A stretch of 64,000 nucleotides of DNA from Methylohalomonas sp034521715 (lineage in GTDB: Bacteria; Pseudomonadota; Gammaproteobacteria; Methylohalomonadales; Methylohalomonadaceae): assembly GCA_034521715.1 (NCBI GenBank), contig JAXHLY010000003.1:372001-436000 (forward strand). The letters run 5' to 3'. Positions within the stretch are counted from its first letter, which is position 1. Each line of letters begins with the position of its first letter. This document shows positions 45,711-55,766 of the stretch, piece after piece. A model generated the notes under the pieces. That model ran no database searches, had not been told where the DNA came from, and saw nothing but the letters and a program-made list of their open reading frames with translations. The position numbers and the translations under genes are program-made.

Positions 45711-47219
45711 GTGGCTAACAACAAGCCTCGAGGCTCCGCGCCACGCGGCCAGGACTCGCACTCCGATCCAGGAGTCCCAGCAGGCCGAAGCGGAAGCCCG
45801 AATTTAAGCGGCGGCCGCACGAGCGACAAACTGGCGCCGTTGGATGTCGCGCGTCTGGTACGCAGCGACTGGTATCGATGGTCTGCTGCATTGGCAACAA
45901 CAATTTTTTCGCTGGCGAGCGGGCGCGTATGAGCTCATGCCGGATGACGCCGTGCGGGCGTGTACACCGCAGAGATCGAGCAGCTCGCGCAAAAAGCGAA
46001 TCGGGCAATCGTGAGCGATGCGCTGGACGCGTTGCGGGCTGTTGCGCACCGGGGCCGACATCGAACCGCCCTGTTGGCTTAATGACTCAATGGCCGCTGC
46101 ACGGCATCTGCTTGCCGTACAAAACGGGGATCCTGGATCTTCCCCACCGGAGAGCTGTCGGATCCGTCTGCGGACTACTTCACGTTAAGTTCGCTGCCTG
46201 TTCCTTATAAGGCTGACGCGGTAGCGCCGCACTGGTGCGCCATTCCTTTGAATCCTTGTGGCCGGATGACCTGGAAGCCATTGCGACGCTGCAGGAAATG
46301 CTGGGCTACCTCATATCTGCGGACACCTCTTCAACAAAAGATCATTCTGATGGTAGGCCCGCGGCGCAGCGGCAAGGGCACGATCCTGCGCGTCATGACT
46401 GCCCTGCTCGGCCGGAGTAATGTGGCGGCGCCGACACTGTCCAGCCTGGCCGCACCGTTCGGCTTGCAGCCTTTAATTGGCAAAACTGCTGGCCTGATAT
46501 CCGATGCGCGTCTTGGCGGGCGGGCAGACCGGGATCGATCGCAGAGCGATTGTTGTCGATAAGTGGCGAAGACTACGTCGACGTGCCGCGCAAGTTCTTG
46601 CCTGATTTTACGGCGCAGCTGCAGACTCGATTCGTTCTGGCGTCGAACGAGTTGCCACGACTGCATGATTCATCGGGCGCCTTGCCCAGTCGGTTCCTGA
46701 TTTTGATGCTGACGAGATCATGGCTGGGCCGCGAGGATGGTCACATGTCGGCACGGTTAATGGATGAACTCCCGGGAACATTTCCAGTGGTCGCTGGAGG
46801 GTTATCGCCGATTGGAGGCGCGGGGCCACTTCCAGCAACCAACCAGCGCGAGCGAAATCCGCTGGAAACCCTCAAGGACTTATCATCGCCTATCGGCGCA
46901 TTCTTGCGTGATCGTTGCCTGGTCCACAAAGACGCCGAAGTCGGCAAGGATGAACTCTATACGGCCTGGCGTGACTGGTGCGACGACCACGGCCGTGCAG
47001 GCCCGGAACAAAAGAAACATTCGGCCGGGATTCTGCGGGCTGCTGTGCCCGGGCTGCGCGTGAATCCAACCGCGCCAATCGACCGGCACCAGGACGCGTG
47101 CGTACAAGGGCATTAGCCTGGCGGGCCTGCCAGTGGCAAGACAATATCTCAGTGCGCACAAAGTCGATGATTACCGAGGCCTGCGACGGGCTAGAGGTTA
47201 CGCCAGAATCAGTTCCTGA
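45711..47219 (+). CDS. P4/D5-type primase-helicase (frameshifted)
   Basis: Replication protein of satellite/plasmid type. N-terminal fragment LAPLDVARLVRSDWYRW, then in following frames AYELMPDDAVRA and AIVSDALDALRAVAHRG, a D5_N region (RHLLAVQNG, ALW-like LWPDDLEAIATLQEMLGYL). The SF3 helicase motor follows with Walker A MVGPRRSGKGTIL and the sensor region LQTRFVLASNELPRLHDSSG and ALPSRFLILMLTRSWLGRED. The C-terminus is a winged-helix-like region (CLVHKDAEVGKDELYTAW, DWCDDHG), ending TRTRAYKGISLAG to 47219. At least five frame changes. The primase catalytic domain is not evident, so it may be helicase-only. Confidence 0.83.
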
Positions 47220-47512
47220 TGGCGCTGTCGGCGGTGGATATCGATGATATCGACAATGGCAAGACATCGGTCGCGCTGCTGCGTGAGTACGCACAGAGGG
47301 CCGCCGCCGGCCGAGAGCTCGGACTGATGGTCGCGCTACCTGTACCCGCAATGAATCCGACTTGCACTTTGCCTGTGCCACCTGTGCCACAAACTGTTGT
47401 TTGTTCCATTGCATGCGGAAATAGTATTGATTCGTATCACGTCTGGCACAGGTGGAACATGTGCAACCGATCGTGGTTATATATTTATCTATTCCCTCGC
47501 GCGTACGCGTAA
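47219..47512 (+). CDS. small hypothetical protein overlapping the repeat cluster
   Basis: ATG 47219 overlaps the primase stop (TGATG), which supports translational coupling. About 97 residues: MALSAVDIDDIDNGKTSVAL, LREYAQRAAAGRELGLMVAL, then a proline- and cysteine-rich part (TLPVPPVPQTV) encoded by the CTGTGCCA repeats. The first 45 residues look like protein; the rest may be read-through of the repeat region. No family recognised. Confidence 0.45.
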   Translation: MALSAVDIDDIDNGKTSVALLREYAQRAAAGRELGLMVALPVPAMNPTCTLPVPPVPQTVVCSIACGNSIDSYHVWHRWNMCNRSWLYIYLFPRAYA

Positions 47513-47639
47513 CCCCCTAAATTGCCTGTGCCACCTGTGCCACCGCATATTTATAAGTGTCATATTATATTTATCGACATCAATACGGTTTGTAGCTGGC
47601 ACAGGCAGACCCTGTGCCAGCCTGTGCCGGCCTGTGCCA
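47373..47639. repeat. iteron-like CTGTGCCA cluster, possible replication origin
   Basis: Nine copies of an 8-bp motif in 267 bp. Direct: 47373, 47382, 47526, 47535, 47612, 47622 (one mismatch, CTGTGCCG) and 47632. Inverted (TGGCACAG): 47444 and 47597. Pairs are spaced 9-10 bp apart. Between them lies AT-rich DNA (TATATATTTATCTATT, ATATTTATAAGTGTCATATT), a contrast to the GC-rich surroundings. Iterons plus an AT-rich stretch just behind a P4-type helicase gene are typical of a replication origin. This is an inference from arrangement. Confidence 0.72.
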
Positions 47640-47656
47640 GGAGTTCTCTATGACTG

Positions 47657-47884
47657 ATGCAGCCACTGACAGCGATGACCGCATCAGAACAGTGTTATGA
47701 GAACCCGGACAGCAGTGAACATATACCGGTCATGCTACAGGGGCTGGAAGGTATTTGGTTGTGCCGCTGGTGCGGCAGGGACACCGCCGCAATTGGAATA
47801 GACAGCCTTCTGAATGCCGACTCTATAGCGGGTCCTTCTGGCGAGAGATGCAGTGCGGTAATCGCGACCCCAATAAGTGTGTAG
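47657..47884 (+). CDS. possible small protein with CxxC
   Basis: 75 codons from ATG 47657. It contains IWLCRWCGRDTAAIGID, a single CxxC that could hold metal. No ribosome-binding site of note and no family recognised. It could equally be non-coding leader between the repeat cluster and the ATPase gene. Confidence 0.3.
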   Translation: MQPLTAMTASEQCYENPDSSEHIPVMLQGLEGIWLCRWCGRDTAAIGIDSLLNADSIAGPSGERCSAVIATPISV

Positions 47885-47943
47885 TCAGTGAAGTTGGGAA
47901 TTAGTGATCAATACACTGGTGATCGGCGATTAGTGATCATCGA

Positions 47944-47960
47944 GGTTTCCGGGGCAACCG
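47944..47960. promoter_or_regulatory. degenerate palindrome site
   Basis: GGTTTCCGGGGCAACCG matches the element's palindrome with two substitutions. It lies 88 bp before the exact copy at 48032 and could be a weak second site of the same regulator, or a decayed copy. Confidence 0.4.
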
Positions 47961-48031
47961 GCTTGCATCGCCCGCATCGGCGGCCGCAGCGGTGACCGCC
48001 AGGTCCTGCATAGCGGCCGGGGTGTTCAGGC

Positions 48032-48049
48032 CGGTTTCCCGGGAAACCG
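48032..48049. promoter_or_regulatory. palindrome site 2 (exact)
   Basis: Exact 18-bp palindrome CGGTTTCCCGGGAAACCG, 22 bp before the ATG of the HerA-like ATPase gene. AGGAG of the ribosome-binding site lies between site and start. The position suits control of the promoter or leader of this gene, or nucleation by a ParB-like clamp. Confidence 0.82.
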
Positions 48050-48071
48050 ATATGGCCCAGGAGAGCACTTA

Positions 48072-49722
48072 ATGTTGAAAATTAGCCGTGAGCTCAGCCT
48101 GCCGCTGGAGATCGCCGGCGAGGCCAACGGCATCGTGGCCACACGCGGTGCCGGCAAGTCGTTCACGTCCGCGGTGATCGTCGAGGAGCTGTATCGCGCC
48201 GGCATCCAGTTCTGTGTCCTGGATCCGACCGGCAGCCTGATCGCGGATCTCCTCGTCGACACCGGGCAGTCGCTGATTCTCGATACTTCCCGATTTTCCC
48301 ACGAAGGCCGCACAGACGCGGTTCGTGACGGACTTTGCCGAGCGGCTGTACCGGCGCAAGGCCCGGGCCCGCACGACGCTGCATGTGGTGCTGGATGAGG
48401 CCGAGGAGTTCGCGCCGCAGAAGCCGCAGCGGGACGAGGCGCGCATGCTCGGTGCAATGGAGACACTGGTCAAGCGCGGCCGCAGCCGCGGCGTCGGTGT
48501 CACGCTGATCACGCAGCGCACCGCCTCGCTGAATAAGAACGTCATCGACTTCGATCGCCATGCGCATCGGCAGCCCCCGCGATCGCAAGGCGGTCGATGG
48601 CTGGATTAACGTCAAGCATGCCGAGGACAAGCTCGGCGTCATCGATTCGCTGCCGTCCCTCAAGACCGGTACCGCCTGGGTCTGGTCGCCGGTGCGCGGG
48701 ATCCTCGAACAGATTCAGGTGCGGCGGATCCAGACCTTCGATTCGTATGCCACGCCGAAGCCGGGCGAGAAGCGCATCGAGCCGAAAAAGCTGGCGACGA
48801 TCGATATCGACGAACTCGGCGAGCAGATACAGGCCACGCTGGACAGGAAAAAGGCCGAGGATCCGAAGAATCTGCAAAAAGCGTTGCGGATCTGAAACGC
48901 AAGCTGCAGCAGGCCGAGCGCGACCGCGACCGGTACGAGGAAACAGGCGGAGAAAAAGCCGGAGCCGAGTAAAGGCGATGGTGTCGATCAGGACCAGTTC
49001 CTCGAGGTCGTGAATCACGTATTGAGCGACACGCATGATGCGATCGCCCTCTACAGGCGTCCGGCAGAAACTCGGCCAGTACGGCGTCGATATGAAGCGG
49101 GGCAGCGATACAAAGACGTCGGCGAAAACCACCGATACCGGCAACGATCGGCAGCACATTCTGGCGTACCGGCAGGGGGTTACCCGTGGCAGCTGTACCG
49201 GCGACGGCGAATTCGGCGCAGGTCAACGGGCCGTGCTCGCTGTCTGCCGGTCAGTATCCCGCCGGCGCCACACGCGAGCAGCTATCCGGTCTCACCGGCT
49301 ACAAGCGCAGCAGCCGGGATGCTTATGTCCAGCGCCTCAAGAGCAAGGGGCTGGTGGAGCCTGTCGCCGGCGGTGTCGTGCGTATCACCGATGCCGGCGT
49401 GGCCGCCCTGGGCGATGACTTCGAGCCGCTGCCGACCGGCAAGGCGCTGCGAAATTACTGGCTGGAACGGCTGTCCGGCGGCGAACGGGAGATTCTCGCG
49501 ATGCGTGCTGGAGTCGCCAACCCTGCCCTGGGATCGCGATCTGCTTAGTGACCGCGCCGGTTACAAGCGCTCAGAGCCGGGACGCCGTATATTCGACGAT
49601 TGAAAGCACGCCAGCTGGTGACCATCGAGGGCGCCGGCCAGGTGACGAGTAACGATGTACTGCTGGAGGGTACCAGAAAAACATTAGCGCCGGCGAAAAG
49701 ACAGGGGAGAGCGGTCGCGTGA
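48072..49722 (+). CDS. HerA/FtsK-like ATPase with tandem winged-helix tail (frameshifted)
   Basis: DUF87/HerA-like P-loop ATPase. From ATG 48072: LSLPLEIAGEANGIVATRGA with Walker A TRGAGKSFTS and FCVLDPTGSLIADLL. The next frame holds FVTDFAERLYRRKARA and Walker B LHVVLDEAEEFAPQ, then RGVGVTLITQRTASLNKN; the next, WINVKHAEDKLGVIDSLPSL and VWSPVRGILEQIQVRRI. The C-terminal half has SLSAGQYPAGATREQLSG with TGYKRSSRDAYVQRLKSKGL and a second GYKRS...RLKARQLVTIEG unit, two winged-helix repeats. About 550 residues, with some five frame changes. Such ATPases move DNA; here packaging, transfer or defence are all possible. Confidence 0.75.
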
Positions 49723-49786
49723 ACGGCAGCTGATTTGACTAGTGACATGTCACGGTCTATCCTCACATAAAAAGCAGGAAACATAA

Positions 49787-49939
49787 ATGGCGAAATCAAC
49801 GAAAGAAAGGCAACAACAGCGGCGCAAGGAAATGCACAAACGAGGTTTCAGTTATCGTTGTTACTGGGTTCACCGCGACGATGAGGAGCGAGTGAAGAAA
49901 TATATTACCCGACTTTATCGGGCTCACATCAAATCATGA
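49787..49939 (+). CDS. 50-residue basic protein
   Basis: Small intact gene. ATG 49787 is preceded by AGCAGGAAACATAA, a fair ribosome-binding site. The sequence begins MAKSTKERQQQRRKEMHKRG and ends KKYITRLYRAHIKS, strongly basic, with WVHRDDEERVKKYI suggesting a short ribbon-helix-helix-like or RNA/DNA-binding fold. The next gene begins 13 bp later with its own AGGAG. Function unknown. Confidence 0.72.
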   Translation: MAKSTKERQQQRRKEMHKRGFSYRCYWVHRDDEERVKKYITRLYRAHIKS

Positions 49940-49952
49940 CAGGAGAATTGAT

Positions 49953-50325
49953 ATGTTGATTGACTATAATTCACCGGCATTGACCCTCAACAACTGCGAA
50001 AATCTGGCCAATCTGTTGTCGGCGGTCGACGTTCAGGAGCTTAGCACGCACCAGTCGGAGGCCTTCGGTGCGATGCTAGATGAGCTCGGCCAGGCGCTCG
50101 CTCACGCCAATGAGAGTGATCGAGCATTCCGGTATCACTGCCGTTCATGCCGCGCCAGGCCGATGCCCAGGGAATACATGAAAATCGGTGTGCGCCAGGC
50201 TGCGCGATCAGCTGTTGGCCCAGGCTGATTTCCCGGTGCCGGCGCTGGAGGCCCTGCCGCCACAGCCGACGCGCGATCAATTCCGGGCTGCTCTGCGTGA
50301 GTCGACAGCCGCGACAGCGGTATAA
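49953..50325 (+). CDS. small hypothetical protein (frameshifted)
   Basis: ATG 49953 follows CAGGAGAATTGAT, a good ribosome-binding site. It starts MLIDYNSPALTLNNCENLAN and continues LLSAVDVQELSTHQSEAFGA, helical. The frame changes at about 50130-50200 into LRDQLLAQADFPVPALEAL and ends FRAALRESTAATAV at 50325. About 120 residues. No family recognised; likely a regulatory or accessory protein of the element. Confidence 0.55.
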
Positions 50326-50346
50326 ATCTCTTAATCTGGAATTTGC

Positions 50347-50535
50347 GTGTTGATTAAGCGCCTTGATCGGGACGTGCTGCAGCGGGCGGCGGCGCTCGGC
50401 CGGCTGGCAGCTGCAGCGGCTGTCGGTGCCGATTCGGCAGATTCGTCTACACGCGCTGATGATGACCTTGTTGAGTTTACGCAAGCGCGAACGTCGCGAT
50501 CATGGATTGAGCAGCATCGCGGATCATCCCGATGA
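50347..50535 (+). CDS. possible short protein
   Basis: 62 codons from GTG 50347: MLIKRLDRDVLQRAAALGRL, alanine-rich, then ADSSTRADDDLVEFTQARTS. It starts 21 bp after the previous gene. Composition is acceptable for a helical protein but there is no further support. Confidence 0.3.
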   Translation: MLIKRLDRDVLQRAAALGRLAAAAAVGADSADSSTRADDDLVEFTQARTSRSWIEQHRGSSR

Positions 50536-51224
50536 GACTGTGCGGCCAGGTCGCGCAGGCTGGCGGCAATAGGGCAACACTCCGGCCAACGTCCGCCGCG
50601 TAGCTGGGCTTGTCGGTTCGCCGTGGCCGGCCAGACCTGAGCACAATAAATTCAGGCGAGCGGGAAAGCTGCTGGAGCTAATGCTGGCGACAGCCCGCGC
50701 TTGCGATTTTCGTCAACCGAATCGCGCGCTGAATGCAGCGCGCGCGGCAGGCATATCCGAGTCAGTGCGCGCATGACCGGCAGCGGTTTCTGGTGAAACC
50801 GACAAGCCCAGCTTGCGGCTATGCAGCGATCTAACACGTGACTATAAACGGCACAATGTCGGCCCTGGCCGATCTCACAGAATGGTCAGACCTGAGAGTG
50901 GCGGCATCGGAAATCGCGTCGAGGATGCGCTCGGCCGGCCCCTGAAGTTTCCGCCGCCGGCGGGGCCAGATCAGGAGATACCCGCTGATATATCGCTTCG
51001 GAATCCGACAGCAAATATTATGACGACCTGCCTGGACAGGATTGCGAGCACGGTACAACCTCAGAGTCGAGACGGCGCGGCTAGTAGTGAAGAGTTGTGA
51101 TCCCTGAATTTATACGATAGAAGTTAGCAGTTCCCGCCTCTCCGCAGAGTTTGACCGATAGAAATTTAAAATTACTAAGTTTAACTCAGATTTCATTTTT
51201 GGCGTCGCGCCTACTCTTTGAGGC
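50536..51224. other. 689-bp stretch with no supported gene
   Basis: Short open frames in all phases, none with a ribosome-binding site or recognisable motif. The only structure I see is a variant palindrome at 50784-50801. AT content rises from about 51090 to 51200, which may mark a promoter for the next small gene. Confidence 0.5.
50784..50801. promoter_or_regulatory. palindrome site 3 (variant centre)
   Basis: CGGTTTCTGGTGAAACCG keeps both 7-bp arms of the palindrome (CGGTTTC and GAAACCG) with the central CCGG replaced by TGGT. It lies in non-coding DNA. Confidence 0.55.
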
Positions 51225-51547
51225 GTGGACTATCAACAGCACATCAGCAACGTCATCGAGTCTTATGCCATGGGCGCGATCGACACTGCAATTGAGGCAG
51301 GCGGCGACCGCGTCGACTTCGAGGCCGCGCTGCAGCAGGCGCGCGCGGCGATACTACGCGATATACCTCGCACTGGCAGGAGTCAGGCCTTACCACTGGC
51401 GAATACGCCAGGCGGCACCATCGTGGATCGCGATCTTCGTGCGCGCGCTGCATCCTGGACGTCGAACGCCTGCAGTTAGACGGCGCCGAGAATCAGATCA
51501 CCGAGATCCTCCTACAGATCACTAATGATCACGCGATACCGAATTAG
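51225..51547 (+). CDS. small hypothetical protein (frameshifted)
   Basis: GTG 51225 after TTGAGGC. MDYQQHISNVIESYAMGAID, then TAIEAGGDRVDFEAALQQAR and AAILRDIPRTG. After one or more frame changes (about 51380-51440) it ends RCILDVERLQLDGAENQITE and ILLQITNDHAIPN at 51547. About 105 residues, helical, acidic C-terminus. No family recognised. Confidence 0.5.
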
Positions 51548-51858
51548 CCGCCGGCCCGCAACCTGCCTTGTGCAGTTTGCTGCTGGGCGTCTGCGAGGCC
51601 AATGAAATATCCTGCGCCTCTCCGCTAGGATGTGCGCCTAGTTCGACCTCAGGTCGGCAGTTATCAGTCTTGCGAGCGGGCTGAAGTGATCGATGTTGCC
51701 GCCGGCCTGGTGGCTGGTCTGGCTGGGATGTCTACCTCCCTGGGCGCCCAGCGGTTCGAAAACGGTGCCGTGGTCTAAGCTGCTACGCATTTGTTAGAAC
51801 AGGCCGGCGGCTTTTACTACGATATGGAGGGACTGGATATGAGTCAGATCGATCGACA

Positions 51859-52146
51859 TTGCGATATTCCGCGCACGCGCCCTGGCCGGCGCCGGCCCAT
51901 GCGGAGCATGCGGTTTCCCCGGAAACCGATCCGGCATCCAGCGGCAAGATCAACCGCCGGCAAATTTCCAGGAATCGGGCAGCGGCTGCCGGCGTACTCT
52001 GCCGCGAACCGGAAGTGCTCGGCGGCGGCGGTAACCAGGCGCGCGCGACACCGCCAGACCCCGAAGGCGTTTATGCCCGGCGGCGCGCCGACCGCGCGAA
52101 GTATCTAAGTGAGGCCCTTCCCGATGCCGGTGCGGCGGCGGATTGA
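51859..52146 (+). CDS. hypothetical protein before the tape measure gene
   Basis: Best frame runs to 52146 with GKINRRQISRNRAAAAGVLC, GNQARATPPDPEGVYARRRA and DRAKYLSEALPDAGAAAD. The palindrome variant at 51911 is read here as AVSPETD. The start is unclear; earlier codons (MEGLDMSQIDRHCD from about 51821) are in another frame. It occupies the position where phages often carry tail-assembly chaperones, but I see no specific similarity. Confidence 0.35.
   Translation: MRYSAHAPWPAPAHAEHAVSPETDPASSGKINRRQISRNRAAAAGVLCREPEVLGGGGNQARATPPDPEGVYARRRADRAKYLSEALPDAGAAAD
51911..51928. promoter_or_regulatory. palindrome site 4 (one mismatch)
   Basis: CGGTTTCCCCGGAAACCG differs from the exact palindrome by one base at the centre. 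It lies within a possible small gene, 262 bp before the exact copy at 52173. Confidence 0.6.
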
Positions 52147-52172
52147 CTTGGTCGTGCTACCGAGCCGGCCGC

Positions 52173-52190
52173 CGGTTTCCCGGGAAACCG
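52173..52190. promoter_or_regulatory. palindrome site 5 (exact)
   Basis: Exact CGGTTTCCCGGGAAACCG ending 25 bp before the GTG start of the tape measure gene, with TGAGGAG of the ribosome-binding site between. The arrangement mirrors that before the HerA-like ATPase gene. Confidence 0.82.
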
Positions 52191-52215
52191 TCACGGCCGC
52201 TGAGGAGTCTCCCGC

Positions 52216-55144
52216 GTGACCACCACCATCGAAACCGTACTGCGCGCCGACAGCACGCAGTTCCGCCGCGCCACGCGCCAGGCGGCGCAGGATTTCCAGC
52301 AGGGCTTCCGCGGCATGGCGCAGACCGCGCGGGCGTCCGGCAACGACATCCGCCGGGCCTCGGAGCGCCTCGGCGTGCGGCCGTTCCGCAACATCCAGGC
52401 GGAGATCGGCCGGGTCCGCAACGACTACCGGCTGCTGGCGGCGACCGGCTCGCGCAGCTCGCGCGAGCTGGTGCAGGCGAACATCCGCATGCAGGACAGC
52501 GTGCGCCGCCTGCGGCAGGAACAGGGCGGCATGGCGACGGCGCTGCGAGGAGGCCCGCGGCGGCCTGCTGGCCGTCACCGCCGTCACGGCCGGCGTCACC
52601 CTGGGGCTGAACAACGCCGCCTCGGCGGCGAGCGAATTCGCCCAGGGCATGGCCGAGGTCAACACCCTGCTGGCCGGCGACGACCCGGTGCGGCTGGCGC
52701 GGCTGTCGGCGCAGGTGCGCGAGACCGCCGTCGACCTGGGCGCGACGCTGCCGGATGCCACGCAGTCGCTGTACAACATCCTATCGGCCGGCGTGCCCGA
52801 GGGCAACGCCATCGAGGTGCTGCAGCAGAGCACGCGCGCCGCCATCGCCGGCGTCACCGATACCAACACCGCCGCCCGCGGCGGCCTGGCTGTGATCAAT
52901 GCCTACGACCGCGGCGTCGACGAGCTCAGCGACGTGTTCGACGTGCTGTTCAGCACCGTCCGCCGGGGTGTGACCACGCTGCCGGAGTTGACCCAGAATC
53001 TGGGCCAGGTGCTGCCGATCGCCGCGGCCGCCGACGTGCCGTTCGAGGAACTGGCCGGCGCCGTCGCCCGGCTGACGCAGGTGGGCGTGCGCACGCCGCA
53101 GGCAACCACGGCGCTGCGCGGCGCCATCGTCGGCCTGCAGACGCCGACCGAGGCGGCGCGCAAGGCCATGGACGAGCTCGGCATCGAGTGGGACGGCCTG
53201 CTCGGCACGCTGGAACAGATCTCGGCGCTGGACCTGGCGGCCGAGGAACTGCGCGAGATCATCCCCGAGGTCGAGGGCCGGCTGGCGGTGCTGGCGCTGG
53301 CCGACAACATGGACGGCCTGCGCGACAGCATCGAGGGCATGAGCAGCTCCGCCGGCGCGACCGACGCCGCCTATGCCAAGATGGCGGACACGCCGGAGCA
53401 GCGCATGCGCCGGTTCAGTGCCGTGCTGGCCGACATCCGCGTCGACCTGGGCGACATGGTGCTGCAGGGCGTGCTGCCGGCGGCCGAGGCCCTGGGCTCG
53501 CTGGCGCAGACCGTGGCCGGCCTGCCGGCGGAGTTCCGGGTCATGCTCGGGCTGATCGCCGGCATCACGCTGGCGCAGGCGGCCTGGGCGATCGGCCTGC
53601 GGCAGGCGTACAACGCCCTGCGGCTGGCCGCGGCCGGCACCCTGACGCTGAACAATGCCACGCGGCTGCTGCTGCGCGGCGTGCCGCTGGCGGTACTGGC
53701 CGGCACAGGTCATCACCCTCGACGACGATGTTCCTGGAACACCGCAACGAGATGCAGCGGCTGGCCCAGCAGCAGGAGCGCCAGCGCGAAAACCTGCGGG
53801 CCAGCATCGAGGCGAACCGCGAGTACGCCGATACGCTGATCCTCTCGCAGGAGGAAACGAAGAACCTGACCCTGGCCGAGGCCGAGGCCTATGCCGAGCG
53901 GCTGGCGGCGCCTGCCGGCAGTACTGCGATACGCGAACCGCCGCCGCGAGATCGGAGCCGCGAGCAGCTTCGATCCCGAGGACCCGAGCGGCGCCGGTCT
54001 CGCCGAGGCGCTGGAGGCGGCACGGCGCGAGCGCGAGGCGCGCGAGGCGCTGGCGGCCCTGCAGGACCAGCTGGCCGAGCTGCGCGAGTCTTCGACCTCT
54101 GCAGGACCGACAGACACCGAGGTCGCCCGGATCAAGGCCGAGGAGACCGACATCATCCGCCGCGAACTGGCGGCGCAGCTGAACGAGTACGAGCAGCGCG
54201 CAGACGCGATCTCGAGCAGATCCAGCAGGAGCGGGTCGCCATCGAGGAGGAGTTCGCCTCGCTGGTCGACCGCATCCGCAGCCGCGGCGCGGCCGGGCCC
54301 GAGGAGGAACTGGACTTCATCGATATCGCCGGCATCCAGGCCCGCGCCCGCCAGGCGCTGGCCGCCGGCGACTTCGAGCGCGCCATCGAGCTGGCCCGCG
54401 AGGCCGGCAAGGGGCTGGAGGAACTGCAGGAGGCTGGCGAGACCAACACCCTGGCGCTGGCCGGCACCGCCCAGAACATCCGCCGCATCGCCGAGGAGGC
54501 GGCGCGGGCCCGCGAGGAGGCCGCACAGGCCAATGTCGAGCAGATCGCCGGCACCATCGAGGAGCTGACCGCGCGCGCCGAATTCCTGCGCCGGATCGAG
54601 ATCGGCTTCGACGAGGAAAGCGCGGCCCAGAGCGCCGAGCAGTCTGCGCGAGCTCAGGTGCAGGCAGCAGCTGGAACAGAATCCGATCGTGATCCCGGTG
54701 CAGTTCGGCGAGGCGCCGGACCTGTCGGCCGCCGACGAGCTGCTGGAACGGGTCCAGGGCCGTGCCGGCGGCGGCTGGATCCGCGGCGCCGGCGGGCCGA
54801 CCTCGGACAGCATCCCGGCGCTGCTGTCGAACGGCGAGTTCGTGCTGCGCCAGCGCGCGGCCATGAACCTGATGCGCGAGTACGGCGCCGGCTTCCTCAA
54901 TTACCTGAACCGCACCGGCCGCGTACCCGGCTTTGCCGGCGGCGGCCTGGTAAGCGCGGCCGAACGGCTGCCGGCGGTGCCGCGGCTGGATTTTGACGAC
55001 ATGCCGGCGCCGGGCCCGGCCGGCACGCCGGTGCACCTGCACCTGCCCGGCGGCGGCAGCGTCGAGCTGGCCGGCGGCGACGACGAGGTGCGGCGCCTGC
55101 GCCGGGCCCTGAGCCGCGAGGCACTGACCGGAGGGCGCGCATGA
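52216..55144 (+). CDS. phage tail tape measure protein (frameshifted)
   Basis: Tape measure protein of a long-tailed phage, which sets tail length and forms part of the DNA channel. It starts at GTG 52216 with TTTIETVLRADSTQFRRATR. The TP901-type core follows after a shift at about 52548: AASEFAQGMAEVNTLLAG, LSAGVPEGNAIEVLQQSTRA, GVTTLPELTQNLGQVLPIA, AVARLTQVGVRTPQATTALR, MADTPEQRMRRFSAVLADIR. A coiled-coil region comes after shifts near 53703 and 53900 (RLAQQQERQRENLRASIEAN, EALEAARREREAREALAALQ). The C-terminus is GGWIRGAGGPTSDSIPALLS and NGEFVLR. About six single-base shifts; corrected length about 975 residues. A continuous frame across the middle of the gene is a GC artefact. Confidence 0.9.
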
Positions 55145-55660
55145 AGGCGGGACTGATACTGGGCGGCGTGACGCTGCCGGCGGAGGCCAACATCGGCATC
55201 CGCCAGACCTACGAACTGCTGGGCGGCCGCGCCCAGCTGCGCATGGCCTCCGGCACGGCGCGGCTGCTGAACCGCTGGCAGAAACTGCGCACCCGGATCA
55301 GCGGCGACGGCTGGACGCCGCGCGAACTGGCGGCGCTGGATTTCGGCGAGCCGCTGCTGCTGGCCTGCGTGGCGCCGCGCGCGGTCGCGGCCTCGGGCAA
55401 TGAATTCGATATCCCGGCGGCGCGGCGCAGCGACAGCGGCTACGGCCCGCTGGGCTGGGCACTGGTGAACGGCGAGCTGACGCGCACGCCGCTGGAGATG
55501 GACGGCGACACGGCGACACTGGACGCCGTCGCCGGCGCGAGCCGCTACGAGGTCTGGTACTGGCCCGAGGATCACGGTGCTGGCGCCGCGCGGGATCCAG
55601 GAAAGCGGCGATCTCGGCGGCGCCACGTTCGGCTGGACGCTGGATGCGGAGGAGCAATGA
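55141..55660 (+). CDS. phage tail-associated protein (one frameshift)
   Basis: Start ATG 55141 overlaps the tape measure stop by four bases. MKAGLILGGVTLPAEANIGI, TYELLGGRAQLRMASGTARL, FGEPLLLACVAPRAVAASG. After a shift at about 55572 it ends ITVLAPRGIQESGDLGGATF, GWTLDAEEQ at 55660. About 172 residues, beta-rich. By position it could be a distal tail or fibre-attachment protein, but I do not recognise the family. Confidence 0.65.
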
Positions 55661-55699
55661 CGCGGCTGTGCCGCGCGTTCCTCGTCGCTCGTGCCTCGT

Positions 55700-55723
55700 G
55701 TGGGAGCGGACTGTGTCCGCGAT
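55700..55723. repeat. REP half-element
   Basis: GTGGGAGCGGACTGTGTCCG plus CGAT, identical over 24 bases to the left arm of the complete inverted repeat at 56665-56719. It lies in the gap between two tail genes. A single arm with internal hairpin GCGGAC/GTCCGC. Confidence 0.8.
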
Positions 55724-55766
55724 TGGTTTAACTGGATCGCCGGCCTGGCAATGACGGGGAAATGAC

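Noticed and set aside
52216..54996. A single 926-codon open frame across the tape measure gene
   Set aside because: Only its first ~110 codons and later parts match tape measure sequence; the middle is Arg/Gly/Ala-rich nonsense typical of a GC-rich off-frame, while the true sequence continues in another frame there.
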